Assembly (NCBI GenBank): GCA_014898425.1
Contig: RCSZ01000018.1
Coordinates: forward strand, 434,001 to 498,000
Source: Botryotinia globosa
Taxonomy: Eukaryota > Ascomycota > Leotiomycetes > Helotiales > Sclerotiniaceae
Length of the DNA stretch: 64,000 nt
Direction of reading: 5' to 3'
The notes under the pieces are model-generated. The model worked only from the letters and a program-made list of their open reading frames with translations, made no database searches and was not told the DNA's origin. The translations under genes and the position numbers were made by a program. Below, piece by piece: positions 12,580 to 23,931 of this stretch (within the stretch, counting starts at the first letter, position 1; each line of letters starts with the position of its first letter).

Positions 12580-13695
12580 CTTAAAATTGATTTGGGTATT
12601 CGAATAAGACAGAAAAGAAAAAAGACCAAGGAACCAAACTCGAGTTGTGAGCGAATGAATGTAAAGGGTTGGAAAAAAAAGGCGTCGGGTCGTGAAGTAG
12701 GTGAAAGGAAGAAAAGAAAAGAAAAGAAAAAGGTTTGATTGTGTGAAGCGTCAGGAGATTTAAAGGAAGAAGAAGTAGAGTGAGTACGATAGAGTTGAAG
12801 TAGAAGTGGAAGGTCGTGGAGAAGGATGGTTCTTTCGGCTTTGTTTGAGATATGAGATGGGTTATACTCCGTACAATATCTGATTTAGTATAATTAAGTA
12901 ATAATAAGTCTGTAGCGCCACTACTAAGCGCCACATTCATTCGCTAGAAAGAAATCATTGATTGGTATTTTATTACCGTGGTTATATATATATATACAAA
13001 GTACAATGGTCTAATTATATGTTATACAAGTCATATTATAATAACTGCTTCGTTCCTCATTCCCTCATTCCCTCATTCATTCCAAACTCAAAATCCCATA
13101 CTGTGTACATCTCTGACCCCGTGCCTAAACATGATCTCTTACAAATCATGCCCCCCAAATCACCTGCACACCTACGGTACACTCAATTCTCGCATCAATT
13201 TTCCCATATCTACCTAGGGAGGTAGGTATCTCCTATCTACTAATCACACACCCATCCCCTTCCCCCCATCCCAACTATCCACACACCCACCCAATCTCTA
13301 ACATCCAAATATAGCAGCAGCACCGCAGCACCGCACCACCGTCCACCACCCACCACCCACCACCCACCACCCACCACCCATCACCCATCACCCATCACCC
13401 ACTTAAAACTCACTAATAACTCTCATTCCTCTCTAGGCTCTAGGCTCTAGCTCGCCCTAGAAGCATCATTCATCATTCATTCCACTCACCTTTCTCCCAA
13501 AGTCATGACCGCATACTGTACCTACCACCCACATCCCTAGTATCTATCCGTCACATCACCACATCCATAATATAATCTGCATTGAAAATCCATTTTATTT
13601 CTCCCCCTCCAATTCAACGAGATCCAAAACATTCCCTGTCCATTCCTTCACTGTGAATACTTTTGTGAGAGAGCTTTTCTTTTATTGAGAACATC
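12580..13695. promoter_or_regulatory. Divergent intergenic region between BSD2-like gene and CBP6
   Basis: This 1.1 kb separates the two start codons. It holds a pyrimidine-rich leader before CBP6 and the CACCCAC array listed below. No coding ORF was supported and no specific operator was identified. Confidence 0.5.
13344..13401 (+). repeat. (CCACCCA)n / (CACCCAT)n minisatellite
   Basis: About eight heptamer copies changing from CCACCCA to CACCCAT, roughly 300 bp upstream of the CBP6 start. Confidence 0.85.
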
Positions 13696-14570
13696 ATGTC
13701 GCAATCGGTAAGTGTGGGCTTTCTTTATCTTTGGTTTTGGTCTTTGATATTGATGATCGTGGTGTTTGGGGATTCAAATGCTGGAACTTGTTTGGGGGGC
13801 GAGAGGCCATGAGATGTTGCTCGCTTGGCCTAGAAGTCTAGATCTTCATGTTGTATCATGGGATGAATTGAATGGAATGGGATAGAGTAATTGTGCTATG
13901 AGGACTTTTGGAACCTCTGAGTCCGCATAGGCTATATATATCCTCATCATCCTCAACGCCTCCCTGTCTTGTTGACCCTCTTACCTCCTCTTCCCCTCCT
14001 CTTACCCCCTCCCCTCTCCTCCCCAACCCAACCCCAAAACCCAACTAACACCCCTTCCCTCCTCCAGCCCGCTACCCGCCACTACCTACGCGCCCTCTCC
14101 CGCTGGCCCAAAGATGCCCTCCGCCCCGAAGCCCAATTCCAAGACGCCATCCGTCGCCGCCTCGAGCGCATATCTGCCGCGGGAAACTTCAACGAAAAGA
14201 GCGAGCTCGGCCAGGTAAACGCACTGTATAGTTTGCTTGAGAATCGCTATTCGGGGAAGGTATGTTTCATTTGATTTCATTTGATTAATTCCATTCTATT
14301 CTACTATCCGGATTCAAGGAGCGGCACAGCAGAGAATACTTTAAATTCTCTTTTGGAGAAGAAGAAATAAAGAAAAGGAGGAAGAAGATTAATATAAAAA
14401 ATCAACTAACAATCCTCTCAATCTAGTACCCCCTCACAAGCAAAACCCTCAAACCCGCCAGCAACCCAACATACTACGAAGATCTAGTAAAAGAGCTCGA
14501 GGAGGCTCCTAACAGGAGTTGGTTCCAACAGCAAGTGAACAGATGGAAGGGAGCTTTACGATTTCAGTGA
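13696..14570 (+). CDS. CBP6: Complex III assembly factor, UQCC2/CBP6 family
   Basis: Three exons, 13696-13707, 14068-14259 and 14427-14570, encode 115 aa. The first exon codes only for MSQS and is followed by a 360 nt intron, long for this window. The body has RHYLRALSRWPKDALRPEAQ near the N-terminus and LKPASNPTYYEDL near the C-terminus. These match the yeast CBP6 pattern of a YPKD-type N-terminal helix and a YKPAGNPQYY-type motif. CBP6 with CBP3 binds the mitoribosome exit and newly made cytochrome b, starting assembly of the bc1 complex. No obvious cleavable presequence is seen. The N-terminal four residues depend on one splice prediction, GTAAGT to CCAG. CBP6 symbol rests on motif resemblance, not on a search. 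Confidence 0.75.
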
Positions 14571-15181
14571 GAGCTTTACTTACCTTGAGATGATGACAAT
14601 GATGAAAGGGAGAAAGGAAAAAGGGTAACATTGGGATGTGTATATAAATAGGTAGGCAATGGAATAGAACTCTGTAAATACGAGACATTTAGTAAGTGTG
14701 GTTGATTAAAGAGTTTGACGAATGAAAGATGTCTGGAAATCAAAGGACGACGAGATGATTGCATAAGTACCTGTATCACTCGGTAAACAGAGGGACATGT
14801 ATCAATTGGGGAATCATAATACATTCATTGAAGGATAGGTAGGATAGGTAGTTACTCGAGCCTTGAAACTCTGAATCTCTAGCTAGATACCAAGCTCTTT
14901 CCTTCTTGTTTTCTTCGCCATCATCATTTCTACGTGTCCGTGAGCAAGGGAAGAGCAATAGCAACGCCTGCTCTGCACAGTACACATACAAAGCGCACAA
15001 CTCCTCACTCCATTCCTCCTACCGAGACTACAACCCCAGATATCCAAACCCGCAAGCTATTCTTCCACTGCAAAGCTGGTACCCTCGAGGTATATCACGG
15101 AATTCTACGAGGCCTGTCGAGTCTTGACTGTTTTGCCTGTACATGCATGTTCCCTTCCCCCCCCCTTCACATTGCCTTTCC
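14571..15181. other. Spacer between convergent CBP6 and CTP1
   Basis: About 600 bp expected to hold both 3' UTRs. Several short ORFs occur but none is conserved in character. A run of nine cytosines lies near 15160. Confidence 0.55.
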
Positions 15182-16327
15182 CTAGATAAACCTACCATTT
15201 GGATCTACTCTCCCCATCAACTCAATGCTCTGTTCATACATCGTAAACACAATCCCACCACTCAATATCAATCTGCCCAATCTCGGCAAAGCCCCACTCC
15301 AAAACGTCAACAGGCCCTCATTCTTTGCAATCAAGCTTGCGCAGTGGAAGCTATTTTTATACAGTGCTCTCGCCTCTATACTCTGCATGCGCGTCTTCAC
15401 CGTATCAAGCGGTTGCGTTACATAAACCGTGATGATACCCGCCAATCCTCCGATTCCAAAGGTAGACAAAGCGCCCAATTTTTCCCCCGGCGCGGTGTAA
15501 GATTGTGCGAGCTGACGCAGCGAAGTGTAGGAGCCGAAGCGGACAGCGGAATTGGCAGATTGACGGGCGGTGGTGGGGACGAAGCCTTGGAAGAAACCGC
15601 GCAGGCCTCTTTCACGGGCGATGATGGGGACGGCGTGGAGAAAGCCTCGAAGACGGGGTTTGGCGGATTTGCGGTCGTCGATTCTGGGGGGTGTTAGATT
15701 GTTATCTTTGTTTGGAGAGGAGAGGAGAGGGGGGGAGAGGGGGGGATTACAAAGTAGTTTTGATACTCTCGAAAGGCGTGACTGCTAATAAACTCTCCGT
15801 CACACCAGCTCCAAATCCAGCCATCACAGTTCGGGGCCCGGAAATCTTCCCATCAGCGTCTTGGAGTAGCGCTTTATATTGATCGAATGCGACGAATCCT
15901 ATTTGCGATCGAGATTAGCATTCATTCATTCACATCCGTACCTCTCCCACATTATCGCTTCCCCTTCCCCTCATTCCCTCAACCATCCAAAACAAATCCC
16001 AATCCCAATCCCAATCCCAATCCCAATTCCAAAATCCCCAAGACCGCCGAAGACCCAAAAAAACAAAAACATACTAATCCCCGCCTTCAACGAATTCCCA
16101 ATAATCAGCGTCGTACACCCCGCATACCAGGCGCTCCCAAATTTTGGCCACGGAAGTTTCCCGCTCTCGGGCAATCGTCTATTCAGCTGCGTCCGCGTCT
16201 TTGCAAATTCAAACGGGTACGTGATGGCGATTTCGACGGCGCCGGCCGTGCTGCCTGCGATGATGCTGCGCAGCGCAGAGGGTCTCTGTTTGGGGTTTTC
16301 CTGGGCGGCTGCCGTGGTTGAGGCCAT
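15182..16327 (-). CDS. CTP1: Mitochondrial citrate/tricarboxylate carrier
   Basis: Exons complement 16327-16075, 15898-15751 and 15683-15182 encode 300 aa, the usual length of the SLC25 family. Three tandem carrier repeats each carry the PX[DE]XX[KR] signature: PFEFAK (38-43), PFESIK (126-131) and PLDTVK (225-230). Sequence around YPFEFAKTRTQLNRR and the C-terminal LPRLGRLILSGGIVF segment is typical of the citrate carriers CTP/SLC25A1. It exchanges citrate for malate or another tricarboxylate across the inner mitochondrial membrane and so exports acetyl units for lipid synthesis. Intron 1 (176 nt) contains a regular GGGATT repeat (see findings). Splice joints restore conserved residues, for example KAG-IRF. 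Confidence 0.92.
15998..16024 (-). repeat. (GGGATT)n array inside CTP1 intron 1
   Basis: On the CTP1 sense strand five GGG triplets are spaced exactly 6 nt apart. This G3N3 pattern is capable of forming a G-quadruplex in DNA or in the pre-mRNA. Confidence 0.85.
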
Positions 16328-17206
16328 GGTGAGGGAGGTGTGTGTCGCAGGAGAACTGCGTGCGTGGAGTTAGATGTGTGTAGCAATGACGGTGACAATG
16401 ACAATGACAATGGCGAATGTAAATCGCGGAATAGAAAATTGGACTCTGTTCGAGGGGAACAAAAAGAGCTATCAGCAGGGATTCATGCGAGCGGGAAATA
16501 CTTGTTCGTGCCTGTGTTTATGGCTTGGGGATTGTGATGCAATCATGTCATTGAAACCGATGCTCGGTGCTGGCCGCTTTTAGCGAGGGGTATTTTTGTT
16601 ATCGATTGATAAATTGACTGATAATTGGATCTGCTTGGCTTATTTAGTAGTACCTACCTAGCAATCGTGCCATGGATACTGATCTAGCCGTTGAATGTAT
16701 AAGTAGATTCAATGCTGAGGTCCATCTCCACCTTCATATATACTCATCTTCATATATCCCATGACGTTGACTTGTATCTTTGGCTTTACATTCTTCGTGT
16801 GAGTACGGACATACAACCAACCATGTTACCTACTTGCCCCCCTAAACTTTCCAGGTTACCAAAATCAAATCAACATCCCATCAGATCTCAAGTGCCCAGC
16901 AAAACGAATATTACAACGTCTGAAAATTCTTGTTCTGCAATATACTCTTACAGTTAAAAGATATAGAACTGTTCACTCATGCAAATATAAACAGTCTAAT
17001 GTACAACCAGGATTGTATGCGCGTGGATGGAAACCCCAACCCAATACTCCATATGCATTTCGATCCGCCCTTCCCAACGCCTTGGTAAGTTTACCATTTC
17101 CACCCATACAAGGAGGTGATGTTTTCAAGAATGAAAAACTACAAACAAAAAAAAACATGCTCGTCCATTGATCCCAGCCAAATGCCACCCAACTCATTCA
17201 TTGACC
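16328..17206. other. CTP1 upstream region and HPC2 3' region
   Basis: About 880 bp. A short GACAAT repeat lies near 16389-16412 just upstream of CTP1. The part from about 16960 should hold the HPC2 3' UTR. No gene was supported. Confidence 0.55.
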
Positions 17207-19222
17207 TTATTGATTAAAAACCATGGGTGTTCCACCCAAACTCGGTGCGAGTTGTATGGTATTGTATCCTCCGGGCATACCAGCCATGGAACCCATCTGC
17301 TCTCGCTCAAGTTTCTCTTGCTCCATGCGTGCACGATCAGCTTTCGTGATACGAGCTTTACGTGCTGCTGTGTGTCCACCACGAGAACCGGCTCCGCTTG
17401 ATGTAGCAGCAGCAGCCTTACCACCCGTGCTAAGACGGCTTGTGGTGGCTTTCTCGCCAGTGGCGGCTTTTGGCTTTCGAACTCGAGGCTTCTTTGCTGG
17501 ACCCTCACCTCTATGTAACGAATTAGCTCTGTATTGGGTTTCATCAATGATGTGTGGTACATACCTCTCGAGTGTTGGTTTCTCACCCTCGCGAACGAGA
17601 GGACCAGAATATACGAAGAAGCCATCATTTACAGCAGCAGCTTGCTCCTCCCAAATCATCTCCGAATCGTCAACAAAACCGTCGTCCTTGTCGTATTCAT
17701 CCTCCTTGGTCTTTCTCTTGGGAACAGCTTTAATTTTCCTTGCACCGCTATCAGTACCAACTCGCCCATCACTCATTCCGCCCATCTCAACATTACTACC
17801 CTCCCCTTCAGAATCCAGTGACATTTCATCGCCACTCTCCTTGTTGGAGCCATTTCTCTCCAAGGCTGCACCTGCCGCTGCAACCCTTGCGAGCCGATCA
17901 CGTTGAGCTGCCAGTCGGGGGTGTAAGGCATCCCAACCATACTTCTCCTCGGCCGTGCGAGCGAAATTGACATAGATATTTACATCGCCATTCAAGGGAA
18001 TGTCAAGAACAATTGTAGGGGCACGCGTCTCCGTACCGTCATTACCTCCGAGTCCCATCAGGCCTGAACCAGGAAGTGGCGGTGGGGTAAGAAGAATTTC
18101 TTTTTCTTTCTCTTTCTCTTTGCCCTTTGCCGGTGGCTTTGGCGTTGATGCTCCGGAGACTCCGTTGATTGCGGGTTTCTTATTCGAATTACCGTTGGAA
18201 ACTTGAGGTTCCTTTTGCGCTAAAACAATTGGAGCGGTAGGTGGTGTTGGGGCGGGCATTGGTTGCGACGTTAATGTTGGGGTGGGTGCAAAGGGCCGAG
18301 GACTATTTGTCTCAGACATTGCTGATAATCCTAACCTGTTAACAATTGGGGAGGCAGGTAAGGAAGTGTGTCCGTCTTGTTGACGTTGTTGATGCATTAA
18401 AAACGAATGAGCCGATGGCGAGGTCAATGGCTGATTAGGAGGGTCGACAAGACTGGCGATGGACGGTGATGCACTTGCGCGATTGGTAACTTGAGGTGGA
18501 ATTGGTGACCCTTGAGAATTATTGTACGCGTGGTGACTGACGAGGGTTTCTCGAACGGGATCATAATTCGATCTGATGGGATCATAATTTTGACCGCTAG
18601 TACGGACCGCACTTTGTGGTTGTGGTTGTTGTATTGGTACATGTGACTGGGGTTGACTGATTTGTTGCTGTACTTGTAGTGGCGGAGGAACTTGAGGTTT
18701 TGGTTGAGGTGGGGCGGGATTGAAGAAAGATTTGGGAATAACCTCACTTTGACCCGAATTGGCAATCATAGTGTTCTGTACTGGTGGGGTTGCAGGAGCA
18801 CTGAAACTCACATCACTTAAATGCATTCCAGGAGCATCAGTAATCTGTGTTTGTCGTGACGATTCTCCCCCATTGGTATTTTCGGAAGGTGCAGCCTTTG
18901 ACTTTCGTGATCGTGCAGAAGGAGGAGCATTGGGATCTCTTGGTTTGCGTACTCTTTTGGTTTTTGGCGCGTCGGTATTGGTGGCCGAGCTAGCATCACC
19001 GGCCTTTATTCTAGGTTTTCTAACCGCCTTCTTGCGGGTTGGCTTTTCTGATGTTGTTGAAGCAGCTCCATTGGATTGGTTGACGGTAATGCTATTGGCA
19101 TCATTACGAATTTGTATGTCATCTAACTCGGGACTGGATCTTGGTGGGGATGATAAATCGGAATTGCTGTTGTTGGAACCCATTGGTGGTGAAACCCCGC
19201 GAACATGATGAGAAATTGACAT
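17207..19222 (-). CDS. HPC2: HPC2/ubinuclein-family subunit of the HIR histone chaperone complex
   Basis: The likely CDS is complement 19222-17565 joined to 17510-17207, giving 653 aa. A 54 nt segment (17564-17511) has a GTATGT donor and an ATAG acceptor but no stop in frame, so an unspliced form would be 671 aa. The N-terminal two thirds are low-complexity, rich in Ser, Pro and Gln, with Lys/Arg patches of the KKAVRKPRIK type. Near residues 505-550 lies the conserved HPC2-related block, DEYDKDDGFVDDSEMIWEE followed by GFFVYSGPLVREG, the segment by which ubinucleins bind HIRA. A basic tail with a KADRARMEQEKLEREQ coiled region ends the protein. The HIR complex deposits H3-H4 independently of replication and represses histone genes. 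The first ATG of the frame is at 19222. Confidence 0.85.
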   Translation of the reverse strand: MSISHHVRGVSPPMGSNNSNSDLSSPPRSSPELDDIQIRNDANSITVNQSNGAASTTSEKPTRKKAVRKPRIKAGDASSATNTDAPKTKRVRKPRDPNAPPSARSRKSKAAPSENTNGGESSRQTQITDAPGMHLSDVSFSAPATPPVQNTMIANSGQSEVIPKSFFNPAPPQPKPQVPPPLQVQQQISQPQSHVPIQQPQPQSAVRTSGQNYDPIRSNYDPVRETLVSHHAYNNSQGSPIPPQVTNRASASPSIASLVDPPNQPLTSPSAHSFLMHQQRQQDGHTSLPASPIVNRLGLSAMSETNSPRPFAPTPTLTSQPMPAPTPPTAPIVLAQKEPQVSNGNSNKKPAINGVSGASTPKPPAKGKEKEKEKEILLTPPPLPGSGLMGLGGNDGTETRAPTIVLDIPLNGDVNIYVNFARTAEEKYGWDALHPRLAAQRDRLARVAAAGAALERNGSNKESGDEMSLDSEGEGSNVEMGGMSDGRVGTDSGARKIKAVPKRKTKEDEYDKDDGFVDDSEMIWEEQAAAVNDGFFVYSGPLVREGEKPTLERYVPHIIDETQYRANSLHRGEGPAKKPRVRKPKAATGEKATTSRLSTGGKAAAATSSGAGSRGGHTAARKARITKADRARMEQEKLEREQMGSMAGMPGGYNTIQLAPSLGGTPMVFNQ

Positions 19223-19845
19223 TTTTGACAAATAAACTCAAATTATTTGATTTTGGGGGAAATTAGAAATGTGCAATCAACACCATCTATTATGAATGTC
19301 TGGAGAAGTGTACGTCTTTCAATTATGAATTGATGATTTTTGGCGTCATTTGCATGTAACCCGTGATTGTCGTTGGCGGTAACGTTTGTGGTACGAAAGC
19401 GTTGCGGAACTTCTGAATAGCTTCAATTTTGACACGAGGATGAGAAACGTGAAGAAAACAAAAATCGTTGTTGTTGATCAGTAGCGAGGTGAGGTCAAGG
19501 TGATTGATCGATGAACCAATAGTTGAGACTGATCGCTATCTATTGGGATTATTTTGAGGTGGTGATTGATAGACAGTCAAAAATGATTGATGAAATGGAT
19601 CAAATGATTTATTTGAACTTGGTATAAATTGTGAAGTGTAAATGAGAAGAAGGGGTTGGGTTGAAGAAAAGTGTTGGAAAAGGTGTTTAGATATGGAGAT
19701 TGAAGAGAGGGGGATTTTCGACTTCTTGTACTTGGATCATTACTACGTTTTGGATTTAATTCAATACAAGCGACATTTCCAATTATTCACAGACAGACGC
19801 CATTTAATAAGAAAAAAAGAGGAGGGGGCCGTATGGGATGGATGG

Positions 19846-19970
19846 GAAAGGGAAGGGGAAGGGGAAGGGGAAGGGAAGGAAAGGGAAGGGAAGGAAAGGG
19901 AAGGGCAAGAGAAGGGAAGGAAAGGAAAGGGAAGGAAAGGAAAGGAAACGAAAGGGAAGGGAAGGGACGT
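19846..19970 (+). repeat. (GGGAA)n / (GGAAA)n purine array
   Basis: About 125 bp of G/A-only sequence with many GGG runs on the plus strand. It is able to form G-quadruplex or triplex structures. Confidence 0.85.
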
Positions 19971-20038
19971 GGGAATTGGATGAGGAAAGAACGGTTGCCG
20001 GAACATGGACTGATTGATTTGATTATACTGTAATATAA

Positions 20039-20150
20039 GTTGACTGACTGAGACTGACTGAGTAACTAGGTGACTGACTACTGACTGACTGACTGAGTAA
20101 CTAGGTGACTGACTACTGACTACTGACTGACTGACTGACTGACTGACTGA
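20039..20150 (+). repeat. (GACT)n array with duplicated longer unit
   Basis: Tetranucleotide GACT runs are interrupted by two copies of a longer unit containing GAGTAACTAGGTGACTGAC. Confidence 0.85.
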
Positions 20151-20362
20151 TGATGACTTCAAAGAGAGAGAGAGAGATTGTCCACGCTAGTTGGTCCAAA
20201 GTGCCGTAGTACGAGCAATAAGTCAGCCTTTCGGTTTCGATTTCTTTGCTTTTTCCTACCCACCTTTACTTCAATCAATTGGTACGACTTGGTCTGGGCA
20301 GATGGGGCTTTGCTTGAGATATGGGTGTTGGACATGGGGGTATGTGTTCGGAGTTTAAGTGC

Positions 20363-20403
20363 GGTGGTGGATGGTGGATGGTGGATGGTGGATGGTGGAT
20401 GGT
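20363..20403 (+). repeat. (GGTGGAT)n minisatellite
   Basis: About five heptamer copies, followed by a GTGTGGT-rich stretch. Confidence 0.8.
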
Positions 20404-20770
20404 GTGTGGTGTGTGGTGTAGTGTGTAGTGTGTATAGTAGTGTGGGTGTGGGTGTGTTCCATTGCGGATCATCGAAGCAATGAAAATAGTCCTGTGAGCT
20501 GTAGGTCCCCAGCCAACCTGATTGGTCGAATCAGGGAAAAGAGAAGCTACAGAGTACAATGTAGAAGAGCATCAGCATGATTGTCCGATGAGAATACGGA
20601 GTAGACGATAGACGAAACGAAACGAGACCAGAGCTAAAGGGGGCAACTTTTGACCGGCTTACATAAGGCACCATGGTCAATTTATTAGTATAGTAGTAGG
20701 TAGCTAGAGGAGGGAATTACTAGGTCGATACCTAGGTAGATATAAAGTACCGGTCAATAAAGAATATGAA

Positions 20771-20901
20771 AAGAGAGAGAGGGAGGGAGAGAGGGAGGGA
20801 GAGAGGGAGGGAGAGAGGGAGGGAGAGAAAGAAAGAGAGAGAGAAAGAGAGAAAGAAAGAGAGAAAGAAAGAGAGAAAGAAAGAGAGAAAGAAAGAGAGA
20901 A
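20771..20901 (+). repeat. (GAGAGGGAGG)n and (GAAAGAAAGAGA)n purine array
   Basis: About 130 bp of uninterrupted purine on the plus strand, with a switch from GGGA-type to GAAA-type units near 20828. Confidence 0.88.
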
Positions 20902-21652
20902 AATCTATTCTCCCTTATTTTTAGCTTAAAGAATACTACATAGTATCGTAGCTAATAATACTAGCTAATCATTACCCGTTTTTCCCAATAATAGGACAGA
21001 CTGACTCTCACCACCCCAGTCTCTCTCTAGTATCGAGTATCTACCTCTACCTCTATAAACTGACAAGGGGGGGGTGGGAATGATGTTGAAAGCTAATGAT
21101 CCATGTGATTTGATCCCCAGTTATATCCAACGGAATCATCAGATAACATCTCCGTGTGTGCAGCCGTATGTGCAGTTCCGATCTAGAAGAAATCTCTCCA
21201 TTTTCGGCAAATACAGTTCCAGAATCTACTTCTACTCATCAATCTTCCCCTTTAAATGTTTGTATCGTGGTTGTTGCATATTTTGATTCGTCTGAGGATA
21301 CATATATATGATAACGACCAAGGTATTGACCTAATATTGTCACCTACGTCGGCATATCATTCACATGCATAAACCTCGAGCCAAAATGTAACAATACTTT
21401 GTACACTGGACACTGTTTTCCATCGAGATGTTGTCAATCGTTGCTCGACGTCTGATGGCTTCCCGAAATAAATGTTTGTGAAATGCAGCTAGTCAGATAT
21501 GAGTTAGCGCATAACCTTATTTTTTTTCTTGGAGGCTCACGTTTTTGATATCCTAGCAGCCTTGCATACGGATCTTAATTTCCCCACAACCTAAACAAAA
21601 AGACTACAAAACCACGACCTAGGTACTCTGTGCAAAATAATACTCATAAACC

Positions 21653-23017
21653 ATGGAGTTTCGTGGTGAGAGGTTTACTGTGAATCTTTCCGATGATGAG
21701 GATGAAGTCGAATCAAGTTCAACTATTCCACCATCGAACAATGTCCCTTCCTTTACCTCTCCCTTCGTCGCAGATATCAAAGAACGTTCTACAAAACCAC
21801 CAACAGCTCCTCAATTAAAAACTTCAACAACAGGCTTTCCCGAACATAAAAAAAGAATCCGAGTATCAGCATTCAAAAAACAACGGGCGGGTAACGCAAA
21901 TGATTCGGTGGCAGACACTCCAAATGCAGCGGTAGCAGATTCTCCCAATGCTTTTGGAGTTCCACCTTCTCAGGGACGTCCAACGGGCGCAGAGACGGCA
22001 GCTACTCAGGAGGACGATTTCAGTATCGAAAAAGAAAGGAAAAGAATAGATGAGGAGAATAAAATGAGAATAGCTTCCATGTCAAAGGAAGAGATTGAGC
22101 AAGAACAAGAAGACTTACTCGCTACTTTAGATCCTTCTTTGATCCAACGACTTTTGAAGAGAGCCAATTTTGATGATGGACGTGGGGATACGGGAATCGA
22201 TCCCCCATCTCTGACGCAATCTCTAAAGAATGATGAAACCAAAACTATACCTCCAGAAAACAAAGATCAAGCCACCCCTGCACCCAAGCCAGAAGGAAAG
22301 CCAGTCGCACCTCAAAAGTCTGTGAGATTTGAAGAAGATGAAGAGCCGGAAAACCCCATAGATCTCAAACCAGCATCAGAGCCTGCTTCGAGCGTCCCTG
22401 AACTTCCTCAACCATCTATACACTTCCCGACCGCTTCCGCTGTTCCAGACTTAGACCCGAACGACCCTTCGTTTCTCGAGAACCTACACCAGAAATATTA
22501 TCCATCTCTTCCCGCTGATCCTTCAAAGCTCGCTTGGATGGCACCAATACCCACACATGGTTCGGTAGCAGACCAAGAATCTCCTTATTATCCAGCAGCG
22601 GAAGCTTTGGCTGCTTCAGCTCTTCGATTTGATTTTAGAGGAGGTTTGTTGCCGCCCAGAATTGCAAGGGCTATGCCAATTACTAAAGGGCTACATCATC
22701 ATGGTGAGGCTCCTGAAGCCGCTGGGTATACAATTCCGGAATTAGCAAGATTGGCTCGCTCAGCATTTCCAGCCCAAAGATGTATTGCATTCCAAACTCT
22801 GGGGAGATTCCTATACAGGCTCGGCAGAGGCGAGTGGGGAGATCCGGGTACTGAGATGCCCAAGGGTCTATGGAGAATCGTGGAAGAGGGCAAAGTTATT
22901 CAGACGCTCGAGGAAGCTGCTAATACTGAAGGGGGACACCAAGGCAGCAAAGCCTACGCGATAGAAGCTTTATGGCTTTGGCAGAAAGGTGGTGGTCATA
23001 TTTGGAAAGCTGATTGA
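21653..23017 (+). CDS. RPAP1: RNA polymerase II-associated protein RPAP1 (RBA50-like)
   Basis: A single exon encodes 454 aa. The N-terminus is acidic (VNLSDDEDEVES). An N-terminal RPAP1 block lies near residues 120-180, with IDEENKMRIASMSKEEIEQEQ then LLATLDPSLIQRLLKRANF. The C-terminal RPAP1 block lies near 325-400, with LRFDFRGGLLP and TIPELARLARSAFPAQR. The family links RNA polymerase II assembly in the cytoplasm to nuclear import with GPN GTPases. Length suits the fungal form, which is much shorter than the animal protein. The start is the first ATG and no intron is needed. Confidence 0.88.
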   Translation: MEFRGERFTVNLSDDEDEVESSSTIPPSNNVPSFTSPFVADIKERSTKPPTAPQLKTSTTGFPEHKKRIRVSAFKKQRAGNANDSVADTPNAAVADSPNAFGVPPSQGRPTGAETAATQEDDFSIEKERKRIDEENKMRIASMSKEEIEQEQEDLLATLDPSLIQRLLKRANFDDGRGDTGIDPPSLTQSLKNDETKTIPPENKDQATPAPKPEGKPVAPQKSVRFEEDEEPENPIDLKPASEPASSVPELPQPSIHFPTASAVPDLDPNDPSFLENLHQKYYPSLPADPSKLAWMAPIPTHGSVADQESPYYPAAEALAASALRFDFRGGLLPPRIARAMPITKGLHHHGEAPEAAGYTIPELARLARSAFPAQRCIAFQTLGRFLYRLGRGEWGDPGTEMPKGLWRIVEEGKVIQTLEEAANTEGGHQGSKAYAIEALWLWQKGGGHIWKAD

Positions 23018-23931
23018 CGAGTTATGAGAAATGATTTTGGGCCTAATGTTTATTATGTGTACAAAAGATCCTTGGAAATCAGCATGATTTTTTATATCAT
23101 GATATGATGACGATCTGCAATCAAGGTGATTGTGTTAGACCTATCTGCCAATTATTTGCAAAAACATCATTCCGAAGTCAAACGCCCACAAACGTGTATA
23201 CAAATTCTATCAATCCAGAACAGAATCTTATGGTACGATATTCAAGTCTGAGTAGAACTTTCGATGCAAGGCCAGATTTCGGGAGAACGAATAGGCTAAG
23301 AAATAGAAAGCCCAAAAACCATGGGTTTGAAAATCCACAAGCAAGTTGAAGCAAATTTGTACCATTTTTAAGCTTTTGGATCAAAAATTTCTATTGCATC
23401 ACTCCATTTCATACCATCAATTGTAAAATACTACGACAGGGTCGGCTCTCAGCAAGAGCCTCGCTAGTAAGATTTCATGACATAAACCGCCATGTCAAGC
23501 ATTCGTGCTTTCCAATTTTAATGGTAGGGGAATGCCACACGTCTTTCTTGACTTCATATGTCTCTTCAATACCTTAAGCCTTCTACCCTAATTTCCTGTT
23601 TTCTCTTCTATCAAAATTTTGAGTCCTAAGTACACCCATTAATTCTTCAATGCTCTTCTCGATTTTGGTTTTGGTTTCTGATTTTTGTCTTTTCTCGTAT
23701 CCTTCACTGAAGACTAGATCATCTCGTTTTGCAGATCAGTATTGTATTGTTTGAAATCGTGTTCATTGTTATTCGCTGAGCATCATTTTGTTTTCACTGG
23801 AAGTCAGTAGGTCGTTTTAGGATATTTCTGGACTTTGGTATAACAAGTATCCTTTGATTGCCTAATCTGGTTCAGTTACCTAGCATTAAGAATCAATATC
23901 CATCGCAATAATAGCTTTGGCGTTGAAGTTC
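23018..23931. other. Spacer between RPAP1 and the BTB gene
   Basis: About 900 bp holding the RPAP1 3' UTR and the presumed promoter and leader of the BTB gene. No supported ORF or array was seen. Confidence 0.55.

Larger units (their letters stand above)
19223..21652. other. Low-complexity 2.4 kb divergent spacer between HPC2 and RPAP1
   Basis: The two flanking genes diverge from here, so both promoters lie within. The interior is dominated by simple arrays, listed separately. ORFs across the arrays are repetitive artefacts. A TACCTAGGTA palindrome lies at 20729-20738. Confidence 0.6.

Noticed and set aside
17223..17906. Plus-strand ORF of 227 codons opposite HPC2
   Set aside because: Shadow of the HPC2 coding strand; composition mirrors the low-complexity protein on the other strand.
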